A stretch of 9,442 nucleotides of DNA from Ignavibacteria bacterium. GTDB lineage: Bacteria; Bacteroidota; Ignavibacteria; Tepidaquicellales; OLB5. Below, piece after piece: positions 1-6,750 of this stretch. The notes beneath the pieces are model-generated. The model saw nothing but the letters and a program-made list of their open reading frames with translations. It was not told where the DNA came from and made no database searches. Where the stretch lies: NCBI GenBank assembly GCA_026417195.1, contig JAOADS010000077.1:1-9442 (forward strand). Direction: 5' to 3'. The position numbers were made by a program, and so were the translations under genes. Numbering within the stretch: position 1 is the first letter of the stretch; each line of letters opens with the position of its first letter.

Positions 1-783
1 CTCGGGCCACTACACACGGAATTTGATGATAAAGGATATGCATATACATCTATGTTTGTGTCCAGTGAAGTTGTTAAATGGGATGTAAAGAAATTAGAAG
101 TAATTGACAGGGCAGCGTCGTTTTATTCCGTAGGGCATATTATGATACCCGGTGGAGACAGCCGGAAGCCATGGGGTAAATATCTAGTTGTTATGAATAA
201 AATAACAAAAGATCGTTTTCTGCCAACAGGACCTGAACTTACCCAGTCTGCACAGTTATATGATATATCCGGTGACAGGATGAAACTTTTACTTGACTTT
301 CCTACAGTCGGGGAACCTCATTATGCTCAGGGAATAAAAGCTGATGTTATATCGGGCAATTCACTTAAAATATATAAACTTGCAGAGAACGAACATCCTT
401 ATGCGGTTAAAAGCATTAATGATATAAAAGTTGAGAGAAAAGGTAATGAAGTCCATATATGGGGAGCTACTATACGCTCACATTTTGAACCAGATAATAT
501 AGAAGGAATAAAAGAAGGAGACGTTGTATATTTTCATATAACTAATCTTGAACAGGATTGGGACATACCTCATGGATTTGCTATAATAGGTGCTGAAAAT
601 GCTGAAATGCTGATTATGCCTGGCGAGACACAAACTTTGAAATGGGAGCCGAAAAATGCCTGGGTATATCCGTTTTATTGTACTGATTTCTGCAGTGCAT
701 TACATCAGGAAATGCAGGGCTACATCAGGGTTCAACCTAAGAATTCAACTGCGGAGATTAAATTTTATACGGGGAAAAAATAA
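1..783 (+). CDS. nosZ: Nitrous oxide reductase NosZ, C-terminal part (5' end outside window)
   Basis: Periplasmic copper enzyme that reduces N2O to N2, the last step of denitrification. The frame is open from base 1, and 260 residues are visible: the end of the beta-propeller that holds CuZ, then the cupredoxin domain that holds CuA. Histidines at codons 13-15 (GPLHT), 136-138 (VGHIM) and 319-321 (GEPH) sit in NosZ-like contexts and are probable CuZ ligands. The strings TKDRFLPTGPELTQ and LYDISGD are typical of NosZ. The CuA site is unmistakable: His at 571-573 (DIPHGF) and C-x3-C-x3-H-x2-M at 679-714 (CTDFCSALHQEM). The residue between the two CuA cysteines is Asp, whereas classical clade I enzymes have Trp. 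Together with the downstream gene order this suggests clade II. The usual clade test, a Sec or Tat signal peptide, lies outside the window. Confidence 0.97.
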   Translation, partial: LGPLHTEFDDKGYAYTSMFVSSEVVKWDVKKLEVIDRAASFYSVGHIMIPGGDSRKPWGKYLVVMNKITKDRFLPTGPELTQSAQLYDISGDRMKLLLDFPTVGEPHYAQGIKADVISGNSLKIYKLAENEHPYAVKSINDIKVERKGNEVHIWGATIRSHFEPDNIEGIKEGDVVYFHITNLEQDWDIPHGFAIIGAENAEMLIMPGETQTLKWEPKNAWVYPFYCTDFCSALHQEMQGYIRVQPKNSTAEIKFYTGKK

Positions 784-800
784 CCAATGGAGGAAAAAAA

Positions 801-823
801 GAGGGGGCTTTCAAAGCCCCTTT
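801..823 (+). terminator. GC-rich hairpin just after nosZ
   Basis: An almost perfect palindrome, GGGGCTTTCAAAGCCCC at 804-820, can be extended by A-U and G-U pairs to 801-823. It starts 17 bases after the nosZ stop. It is followed by TTTAAAATTTT, an interrupted T tract, and preceded by an A7 run. The shape fits a weak or partial intrinsic terminator. Because nosL-D-F-Y lie downstream on the same strand with no other obvious promoter, it may instead be a processing or stabilising stem-loop that raises nosZ mRNA relative to the maturation genes. The structure is seen directly; the role is inferred. Confidence 0.6.
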
Positions 824-835
824 AAAATTTTAATA

Positions 836-1477
836 ATGATGAATAAGAAATCACGCTTAATAATATTAATATCATCACTTCTAATGATCTCTGCTTACTT
901 TCTACCCATATGGGATATTTCACTTGAAGCCCCGCAATATCCTGAAGGGCTGGGGATGAAAATCTGGATAAATAAAATCACAGGGGATCTGCAGACAATA
1001 AACGGGCTGAACCATTATATAGGAATGAAATCAATTGAGCCGGATTCAATCAAAGAACTTGAGATAATGCCTTATGTCCTTGGACTGATAATTTTAGGAG
1101 GTTTGCTTGTCTGGTTCACAGGGAGGAAAATTTTTTTTCGTATATGGTTAATATATTTTTTCTGTGCGGGGATAGCCGGGGCTGTAGATTTTTATATATG
1201 GGAATATGATTATGGACATAATCTGGATCCAAACGCAGCTATTAAGGTCCCTGGAATGAGCTATCAGCCTCCTTTGATAGGTAGCAAACAATTGCTTAAT
1301 TTTGTGGCACATTCCTATCCAGACATTGGAGGGATAGTTATAATTTCTGCTGGACTTATTTCTGTTATAGTGTTTTTTTACGAAAGGGGTCTGTCAAAAA
1401 AAAATAATGCTAAACGTTCAAAGAGTCATGAAAAAGTTTCTTATACTGATATTACTGACAACCATTCTACTTCTTAG
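836..1477 (+). CDS. Four-helix membrane protein of the nos cluster (NosB-like position), function unknown
   Basis: Protein of 213 residues lying between nosZ and nosL. Two adjacent ATGs (836, 839) are possible starts; neither has a clear ribosome binding site. Predicted membrane helices are at about residues 8-25, 78-95, 99-123 and 163-182. Basic residues (N-terminus, GRK near 96-98, C-terminal tail) place both ends inside, so the loops 26-77 and 124-162 face the periplasm. Those loops hold the striking motifs: YPEGLGMKIW, NGLNHYIGMK, YDYGHNLDPNAAIKVPGM and SYQPPLIG. Their His and Met residues could bind copper, but this is speculation. From memory, clade II nos clusters carry a membrane protein called NosB after nosZ, and similar proteins occur in Bacteroidota nos clusters. 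I cannot confirm homology to Wolinella NosB, so no symbol is given. The last 50 bases overlap nosL out of frame, and an A9 tract (1396-1404) just before makes the C-terminal tail doubtful. Confidence 0.85.
   Translation: MMNKKSRLIILISSLLMISAYFLPIWDISLEAPQYPEGLGMKIWINKITGDLQTINGLNHYIGMKSIEPDSIKELEIMPYVLGLIILGGLLVWFTGRKIFFRIWLIYFFCAGIAGAVDFYIWEYDYGHNLDPNAAIKVPGMSYQPPLIGSKQLLNFVAHSYPDIGGIVIISAGLISVIVFFYERGLSKKNNAKRSKSHEKVSYTDITDNHSTS
1396..1404 (+). other. A9 homopolymer at the membrane protein/nosL junction
   Basis: Nine consecutive A residues lie in the 3' part of the membrane-protein gene. In the sequence as given the frame reads on for 24 more codons into nosL. If one extra A were present, or the machinery slipped back by one base, the protein would end as LSKKK at a TAA at 1405-1407. 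That TAA shares its last A with the ATG at 1407, giving the same TAATG arrangement as the nosD/nosF junction. One A fewer would fuse the membrane protein in frame to NosL. The tract is a natural slippage site and also a typical place for a sequencing error. Confidence 0.6.
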
Positions 1478-1874
1478 CTCATGCAGTAGGGAACCAGAGC
1501 CAATTAATTTCGGAGTAGATCAATGTGAACTTTGCAGAATGACAATTTCAGATTCAAAGTTTGGAGCGGAAATAGTAACGAAGAAAGGGAAAATTTATAA
1601 ATTCGACGCTGCTGAATGTATGTTGAATTACATAGGAATTGATAAAATAAAATATGGTGACGTAGCTGGTTTCTATGTAATTGATGTTTTAAGACCGGGA
1701 GAACTTAAAGATGCTGCTACCTGTTACTATCTTATAAGCGAAAACTTTCCAAGCCCTATGGGTGCAAATCTTTCTGCTTACTCTAACCAAGAGGATGTGA
1801 TCTCCCAGCAGAAACGTCACGGAGGAGAAGTGAGGAGCTGGGATGAACTACAGAAACATTTCAAAATAAAATGA
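1428..1874 (+). CDS. nosL: NosL copper-binding lipoprotein
   Basis: Periplasmic, membrane-anchored copper chaperone that passes Cu(I) to the NosD-F-Y complex for assembly of the CuZ site of NosZ. With the start at 1428 the 148-residue protein begins with a compact lipoprotein signal: KK, a hydrophobic stretch, then LLSSC with the lipidated Cys at residue 19. An in-frame ATG at 1407 adds seven residues (MLNVQRV) and remains possible, especially given the A9 tract just upstream. The NosL hallmark CELCRM is at residues 33-38, followed by KFDAAECM (58-65) and the conserved SPMGANLSAY (109-118), whose Met lies where NosL proteins have a copper-ligand Met. The gene overlaps the upstream membrane-protein gene by 50 bases and nosD by 4 (ATGA), so translation is probably coupled. 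Confidence 0.94.
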   Translation: MKKFLILILLTTILLLSSCSREPEPINFGVDQCELCRMTISDSKFGAEIVTKKGKIYKFDAAECMLNYIGIDKIKYGDVAGFYVIDVLRPGELKDAATCYYLISENFPSPMGANLSAYSNQEDVISQQKRHGGEVRSWDELQKHFKIK

Positions 1875-3112
1875 AAATCTTCAGGATATTTATCTTTTTA
1901 TTATTAGTGACCACTTTAGGAATAAATAATTTCTTTGGGAAAGATATTATGGTTGATAACACACAAAAAATCGGCGATGCTTTAAATCTTGCAGAACCTT
2001 ATGACAGAATTATAATAAGTGAAGGAACATATTATGAACATTCTCTTGAAATAACAAAGCCTCTTGAGATAATCGGAATAAATTATCCTCTGATAGACGG
2101 TCATAAGAAGGGCAATGTATTTGTGATAAGTTCAGATGATGTTACATTAAGGGGAATTGCTATTACCGGTTCTGCAGTAAGCTCGATGTATGACTACGCA
2201 GGAATTAAAGTTGAAAACTCATCACGTGTCACAATATCCGAAAACCGGCTTGAAGAGAACTTTTTCGGCATTATGCTGGCTGGCTCTGATAGTTGTCTAA
2301 TTTCTGCCAATGAAATCAGAAGCAACTCTATAAGTGAAAGTTCATCTGGAAACGGCATACACCTCTGGAAGTGCAGCAGTGTTACCATATCAGGAAATTT
2401 CATAAGGGGTCACAGAGATGGGATATATTTTGAATTTGTTACTGAAGGGAAGGTATTAAATAATTTCAGCAGCCAGAATATAAGATACGGACTGCATTTT
2501 ATGTTTTCCCATAACAATATTTACCGTGATAATATTTTCATAAATAACGGAGCCGGCGTTGCAGTTATGTATTCTAGACAAGTTGAGATGATAAACAACA
2601 GTTTTATTGAAAACACCGGAGCCAATTCTTATGGTTTGCTGCTGAAGGATATCACAGACAGCTATCTTGAGAAAAATATTTTCAGGTCAAATACCACAGG
2701 TTTATATGCAGAAGGCTCAAACAGGATTAAGATTAATTCAAATACTTTTATTTATAACGGATGGGCTGTTAAAATGCTTGGTAACTGTGAAGACAATTTA
2801 ACTGAAAACTGCATATTTACTGGAAACTCTTTTGATGTTGCTACAAACAGTACAAGAACCATGAGTTTGTTCCGGAGAAATTATTGGGATAAATATACTG
2901 GTTTCGATCTTGATAAAGATGGCATAGGTGACGTTCCTTATTATCCGGTAACAATGTTCTCAGTATTAGTTCACAGGACTCCGGAGAGCGTTTTTCTTTT
3001 AAGAAGTTTTGTAGTTGATATTTTGAATCTTTCAGAAAAAATCCTGCCAGTTATCACACCAGAAAACCTTGTAGATAATTATCCTCTTATAAAAGAGCCT
3101 GATCTTAACTAA
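1871..3112 (+). CDS. nosD: NosD periplasmic beta-helix protein for CuZ maturation
   Basis: NosD works with the NosF-NosY ABC transporter in the periplasm to mature the CuZ cluster of NosZ. The 413-residue protein has a Sec signal peptide (about residues 1-23: KIFR, then hydrophobic FIFLLLVTTLGI). After it come many parallel beta-helix turns of the CASH/NosD type, seen as repeated N-x-F/I and GIxxxxS patterns from about residue 60 to 335. Characteristic strings include GIHLWKCSSVTISGN (162-176), GHRDGIYFE (180-188), RYGLHFMFSHNN (205-216), GLLLKD (255-260) and GWAVKMLGN (297-305). Near the end is the diagnostic NYWDKYTGFDLDKDGIGDVPY (337-357). The length is normal for NosD. The start overlaps the nosL stop (ATGA) and the stop overlaps the nosF start (TAATG). 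No Shine-Dalgarno sequence precedes the ATG, consistent with coupling. Confidence 0.96.
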   Translation: MKIFRIFIFLLLVTTLGINNFFGKDIMVDNTQKIGDALNLAEPYDRIIISEGTYYEHSLEITKPLEIIGINYPLIDGHKKGNVFVISSDDVTLRGIAITGSAVSSMYDYAGIKVENSSRVTISENRLEENFFGIMLAGSDSCLISANEIRSNSISESSSGNGIHLWKCSSVTISGNFIRGHRDGIYFEFVTEGKVLNNFSSQNIRYGLHFMFSHNNIYRDNIFINNGAGVAVMYSRQVEMINNSFIENTGANSYGLLLKDITDSYLEKNIFRSNTTGLYAEGSNRIKINSNTFIYNGWAVKMLGNCEDNLTENCIFTGNSFDVATNSTRTMSLFRRNYWDKYTGFDLDKDGIGDVPYYPVTMFSVLVHRTPESVFLLRSFVVDILNLSEKILPVITPENLVDNYPLIKEPDLN

Positions 3113-3819
3113 TGATAAGGATAAATGCTGTAAATAAGTCGTTTGGTAAAAAAAAAGTTTTGTCTGACATTACAACAGAGTTAAAAAAGGGCTATGTATA
3201 TGCACTGATGGGACCAAACGGTTCAGGGAAAACCACCCTGCTTAAAATAATACTCGGGCTTGTAAGGCCAGACTCCGGGCAGGTAAGAGTTGATGAAAGA
3301 GATATCAGTAATGACTTTTCTTACAGGGCTAAAATAGGTTATATGCCCCAAAGCTCATCATTTCCCGAGAACCTTACAGTAGCTGAGGTTATTTCCATGT
3401 TAAAGGATTTAAAAGGTGAAAACTCTGCAACAGATAATGAACTTTTAGACAAGCTTAAGATAGAAAGTTTTATTTCAACCCAGGTAGGTAAACTATCAGG
3501 AGGGATGAAGCAACGACTCAGCTGCGCAGCAGCATTTCTTTTTTCTCCGGAGATAATAATACTGGATGAACCAACAGCAGGACTGGATCCCGTATCTTCT
3601 GAAATAGTAAGAGCAAGAATAAAATCAGAAAAGCAGAAGGGAAATCTTGTATTAATTACAACCCATGTAGTTACAGAAGCAGAGGAAACTGCAGATATAA
3701 TAATATATCTTATAGATGGAAGAATTTATTTAGAGAACTCGGTAAATGGAATCTATAAAGAAGCCAATACTAGCAGCTTAACGGAAGCTCTTGCTGAGAT
3801 TCTTAAAAATAATTTCTGA
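3112..3819 (+). CDS. nosF: NosF, ATPase subunit of the NosFY ABC transporter
   Basis: Cytoplasmic ATP-binding subunit that powers the NosD-F-Y complex, which delivers sulfur and/or copper for the CuZ centre of NosZ. The 235-residue protein has every ABC element intact: Walker A GPNGSGKTT (34-42), Q-loop Gln at about 80 (MPQ), signature LSGGMKQR (128-135), Walker B IIILDEP (148-154), D-loop AGLDP (156-160) and switch His at 185 (TTH). The sequence alone would only say ABC ATPase. The assignment to NosF rests on its place between nosD and nosY. Its ATG shares one base with the nosD stop codon. Confidence 0.94.
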   Translation: MIRINAVNKSFGKKKVLSDITTELKKGYVYALMGPNGSGKTTLLKIILGLVRPDSGQVRVDERDISNDFSYRAKIGYMPQSSSFPENLTVAEVISMLKDLKGENSATDNELLDKLKIESFISTQVGKLSGGMKQRLSCAAAFLFSPEIIILDEPTAGLDPVSSEIVRARIKSEKQKGNLVLITTHVVTEAEETADIIIYLIDGRIYLENSVNGIYKEANTSSLTEALAEILKNNF

Positions 3820-3828
3820 AGCCGATAA

Positions 3829-4602
3829 ATGAAGAATAGAAAAATTATAAAGTATGTAATAAAAGACATTGCAAGAAGCAGGGCAGTAGCAGTTTATTTT
3901 GTTTTGCTTTTGGTTGCATCCTCTGTGGTTGTATACAGTACAGGGGATACTTCCAGAGGGACAATAAGCCTTTTAAACATAGTGTTGCTTGTAGTGCCTC
4001 TTTTCACAGTGATTTACTCTTTAATACATGTATACAATTCTCATGAAATGATTGAAACCATGCTTGTTTTTCCGGTAAGGAGATCAAAGATTTTTTCAGC
4101 TTATTATACAGGTTTATCTCTCACTCTTTCGGTTTGTGTAATTTTAGGATTAGGCATACCGTTCTTAGTAAACGGGTTTACTGATATCGCTTTTTATTTA
4201 TTATATATTTCTGTTTTCCTCACGCTCATTTTCACCGCTTTTGCTTTTCTTATTACTTCACTTGTATCTGATAAAACTAAAGGAATAGGAATTAGCCTGA
4301 TATGCTGGCTTTACTTTGCTGTAATCTATGATCTGTTGGTAGTTGCATTTTATATAGTTTTTTCAGATTACCCTCTGGAAACTGCAACTATAGTTTTCAC
4401 GATGTTAAATCCAGTTGATTTAGCAAGGATATTTATACTTCTTAAGACAGATGTTGCTGTGCTGATGGGTTATACAGGAGCAGTGCTTGCCAAATTCTTT
4501 GGTACTCTCTCAGGTATTTTTCTTACAGCTTCTATGATGATTATCTGGTTTTTAATTCCTTACTTAACTGCACGGATGGTTTTCAATAAGAAAGATTTCT
4601 AA
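3829..4602 (+). CDS. nosY: NosY, membrane subunit of the NosFY ABC transporter
   Basis: Inner-membrane partner of NosF and part of the NosD-F-Y complex. The 257-residue protein looks like an ABC-2 type permease with about six hydrophobic segments (near residues 22-36, 49-67, 97-116, 121-145, 154-178, 230-248). NosY-like motifs include ETMLVFPVRRSKIF (76-89), just after the second helix, where ABC-2 permeases contact the ATPase. Others are the LNPVDLARIF string (193-202) before the last helix and a closing WFLIPY. It starts 9 bases after the nosF stop with no visible Shine-Dalgarno sequence. It is the last gene of the operon in this direction and overlaps the convergent rimO by 4 bases, so no terminator can lie between them. 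Confidence 0.93.
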   Translation: MKNRKIIKYVIKDIARSRAVAVYFVLLLVASSVVVYSTGDTSRGTISLLNIVLLVVPLFTVIYSLIHVYNSHEMIETMLVFPVRRSKIFSAYYTGLSLTLSVCVILGLGIPFLVNGFTDIAFYLLYISVFLTLIFTAFAFLITSLVSDKTKGIGISLICWLYFAVIYDLLVVAFYIVFSDYPLETATIVFTMLNPVDLARIFILLKTDVAVLMGYTGAVLAKFFGTLSGIFLTASMMIIWFLIPYLTARMVFNKKDF

Positions 4603-5900
4603 AGAGCTTCAGCAATTAAGTCATATTCACTGGCATTTGTAATCTTTACTTCCGCGAAATCGCCAATCCTTAAATAGTCAGCCTTGATCAAGACCTCATT
4701 ATCAACTTCTGGAGAATCAAATTCCGTTCTGCCTATGTAATATTCCCCATCTTTTCTGTCAACTATTGCCTTCATGTTTCTGCCAATATATTTTTTATTT
4801 TTCTGAAATGATATCTTCTTCTGCAGCTTCATAATTTCACCAGCTCTTTTCTTTTTGATTCTCTCAGGAACGTTATCTTTTAGCTGGTATGCGTGTGTGT
4901 TTTCTTCATGTGAGTATGTAAAAACCCCGAGTCTGTCGAAGCGTATTTCACTTATCCATTCCTTCAGTTCTTCGAAATCTTCTTCTGTCTCTCCGGGATA
5001 ACCTAATATGAATGTCGTTCTTAGTGCAATATCCGGAATTTTATTTCTTATCTTGGAAATTAGTTCATTTGTTCTTTCCCTGGTTGTCCCCCGTCTCATT
5101 GATTTAAGTATTTTGTTACTTATGTGCTGAAGCGGAATATCTAGGTATCTGCAGATTTTCTGTTCGGAAGCCATCAGAGCAATAAGTTCTTCCGGGAAAC
5201 CCTGAGGATATGCATAGTGAAGCCTTATCCACTCAATTCCTTCAGTTCTGCAGAGTTTTTCCAAAAGCCCGGGCAGAGTTCTCTTTCCGTATATATCAAG
5301 ACCGTAAAGTGTAATATCCTGAGCTATGATTATTAATTCCTTAACACCTTTTGCAGCAAGGGATTCTGCCTGTCTCAACAGCTCTTTCTCAGGAATTGAA
5401 ATATGTTTTCCCCTTATCAGAGGAATTGCACAGAATGAACATTTACGGTCACAGCCCTCAGAGATCTTAAAATATGCATAGTGTGATGGTGTGGCAAGAA
5501 GTCTTTCGCCTATAAGCTCTTTTTTATAATCAGCACCAAGGGTTCTGAGCAGGCGTGGAAGCTCTCTGTTACCGAAGTATTCATCTATATCAGGAATTTC
5601 TTTCCTAAGTTCAGGTTTATATCGCTCAGACAGGCATCCTGTTACATAAACTTTTTCAACCTTACCTTTCTTTTTTGCATCAGCCCAGAAAAGTATAGTA
5701 TTGATAGATTCCTGTTTTGCTTTTTCAATAAACCCGCATGTGTTAATTATTACAGTTTTTGCATCAGAATAATCATCTTCATGAGAGACATCAAAGTCGT
5801 TTGCTTTAAGCTGTGCCATCAGAAGCTCAGAATCATAAATGTTTTTTGAGCAGCCGAGCGTTATTATGTTAAGTTTTTTATTTTTTGTTTTCACTTTCAA
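4599..5900 (-). CDS. rimO: Ribosomal protein S12 methylthiotransferase RimO
   Basis: Radical-SAM enzyme that adds a methylthio group to a conserved Asp of ribosomal protein S12. The 433-residue protein is full length with all three domains. The N-terminal methylthiotransferase domain has cluster cysteines at about 17 (LGCSKN), 55 (NTCGF) and 89 (TGCLSERY). The radical-SAM core has C-x3-C-x2-C at 150-157 (EGCDRKCSFC) followed by AIPLIRGKH. The C-terminal TRAM domain spans about 370-433. LGCSKN, the motif after the SAM cysteines and the acidic TRAM (RTEFDSPEVDNEV) favour RimO over MiaB. The start is TTG at 5900: an in-frame TGA lies just upstream, AGGTGA sits 12 bases before it, and the next candidate is GTG at 5894. 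The stop is TAG. rimO reads towards nosY and overlaps it by 4 bases. It lies 60 bases after the TPR gene and may share its transcript. Confidence 0.95.
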   Translation of the reverse strand: MKVKTKNKKLNIITLGCSKNIYDSELLMAQLKANDFDVSHEDDYSDAKTVIINTCGFIEKAKQESINTILFWADAKKKGKVEKVYVTGCLSERYKPELRKEIPDIDEYFGNRELPRLLRTLGADYKKELIGERLLATPSHYAYFKISEGCDRKCSFCAIPLIRGKHISIPEKELLRQAESLAAKGVKELIIIAQDITLYGLDIYGKRTLPGLLEKLCRTEGIEWIRLHYAYPQGFPEELIALMASEQKICRYLDIPLQHISNKILKSMRRGTTRERTNELISKIRNKIPDIALRTTFILGYPGETEEDFEELKEWISEIRFDRLGVFTYSHEENTHAYQLKDNVPERIKKKRAGEIMKLQKKISFQKNKKYIGRNMKAIVDRKDGEYYIGRTEFDSPEVDNEVLIKADYLRIGDFAEVKITNASEYDLIAEAL

Positions 5901-5960
5901 ATTTAAGTAAAATCACCTGTAACGATTAGACATAAATTCCGGTCTGCAGTATAACATCCC

Positions 5961-6734
5961 TTATTTACTTTTTGCTTTTTGGATTTCCTTAGAAATAAAA
6001 TTTTTTATAAAACCTGAATCCGGTTTTATTTCTAGTGACTTCTCAAGCCACTTTTCAGAATCTTCATATTTACCAAGTTTTGCATAGCAGAGTGCAAGCA
6101 TCCCAGCAGTCTGTTCCTTCCCCCAGTTAGGGTAGGTTTCATCTTCAGGTATATGGGATTCGAAAAGACTCCACGATTTTTCAAAAGTAGGCAGAGCCTT
6201 ATCAACACCACCTCCGAAACTTTCCGGTGTGAAATATGTTATAATGCCGTTTACAAGATAATATCTGGGGTTATTTGCTCCATACTTTTTTGCAAGATCA
6301 TCGGCTTCTTGTCCTTTTGTGAGTATATCGTTCATTTTCTCTGGTTCATACTGCCAGCGGTTAGAGTTTACAGAAATTTTTAAAATGTAAGCTTCAGCGA
6401 AATCATCTTTCAGGTCTGTGGCTTTGTTGAGCAGTTCCATAGCTGATTCTGTGTATTTTTTTATATTTTCCTTATCTGGTTTTTCATTCATGTAAGTCTG
6501 AGACATCAACAGGTCACAATAAGCCATGTAATAGTAAACCATCCAGTTGTTTTTCTTTAACTGCAGAATTCTTTCAAAGTCACCTCTTAATTTCATAATT
6601 CCTGAACGGTCATTATCCTCAATTTTATTTAATTTTGAAATAGCTTTAAGCATAGCGTCTTTATAGTCGTCTGCCTTCAGAGATAAGGTAATGATGAAAA
6701 AAACAAAAAATATCTTTATAATCTCTTTAAACAT
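5961..6734 (-). CDS. Secreted TPR-repeat protein encoded next to a TonB-dependent receptor
   Basis: The 257-residue protein starts with a Sec signal peptide (about residues 1-21: KEIIK, then FFVFFIITLSLKA), so it is probably periplasmic. The mature part is helical. A clear TPR-like unit is near residues 205-240 (GMLALCYAKLGKYEDSEKWLEKSLEIKP). Weaker units are around 47-80, 91-120 and 155-195. A distinctive stretch is NPRYYLVNGIITYF (155-168) with ESFGGGVDKALPTFEKS (171-187), which recalls the loop seen in some transporter-associated TPR proteins. The start is well supported by AAAGGAG 9 bases upstream. That site overlaps the stop codon of the receptor gene, so translation of the two is likely coupled. 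The specific role is unknown; a periplasmic partner of the receptor is the simplest guess. Confidence 0.85.
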   Translation of the reverse strand: MFKEIIKIFFVFFIITLSLKADDYKDAMLKAISKLNKIEDNDRSGIMKLRGDFERILQLKKNNWMVYYYMAYCDLLMSQTYMNEKPDKENIKKYTESAMELLNKATDLKDDFAEAYILKISVNSNRWQYEPEKMNDILTKGQEADDLAKKYGANNPRYYLVNGIITYFTPESFGGGVDKALPTFEKSWSLFESHIPEDETYPNWGKEQTAGMLALCYAKLGKYEDSEKWLEKSLEIKPDSGFIKNFISKEIQKAKSK

Positions 6735-6743
6735 TTTTATTTT

Positions 6744-6750
6744 CTCCTTT
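6744..6750 (-). promoter_or_regulatory. Strong Shine-Dalgarno site of the TPR gene, overlapping the receptor stop
   Basis: Reading the minus strand, AAAGGAG lies 9 bases before the ATG at 6734. Its first bases are shared with the TAA stop of the TonB-receptor gene (6751-6749). It is the only textbook Shine-Dalgarno sequence I found before a gene in this window. Ribosomes finishing the receptor would stop directly on it, so the TPR protein may be made in proportion to the receptor. Confidence 0.7.

Noticed and set aside
785..824. Short frame after nosZ starting at ATG 786 (MEEKKRGLSKPL)
   Set aside because: It is only 12 codons, lies across the hairpin, and has no ribosome binding site.
656..835. 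Possible N-terminal extension of the membrane-protein frame into nosZ
   Set aside because: The extension would overlap the CuA-coding end of nosZ and reads as basic, non-conserved sequence. The hydrophobic N-terminus begins naturally at the ATGs at 836 and 839.
2194..2403. Minus-strand open frame of 69 codons inside nosD
   Set aside because: It lies fully antisense to a strongly recognised nosD and has no domain or start signal.
4570..4625. Bidirectional terminator at the nosY/rimO junction
   Set aside because: Only a five-pair AGAAA/TTTCT repeat with a two-base loop is visible, too weak for a terminator.
5901..5960. Promoter for rimO in the 60-base gap (TATACT on the minus strand)
   Set aside because: A TATACT hexamer is present, but no convincing partner element lies at the right distance, and AT-rich DNA gives such hexamers by chance.
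6153..6383. Plus-strand open frame of 76 codons inside the TPR gene
   Set aside because: It is antisense to a gene with a signal peptide, TPR pattern and good ribosome binding site; its product shows no family features.
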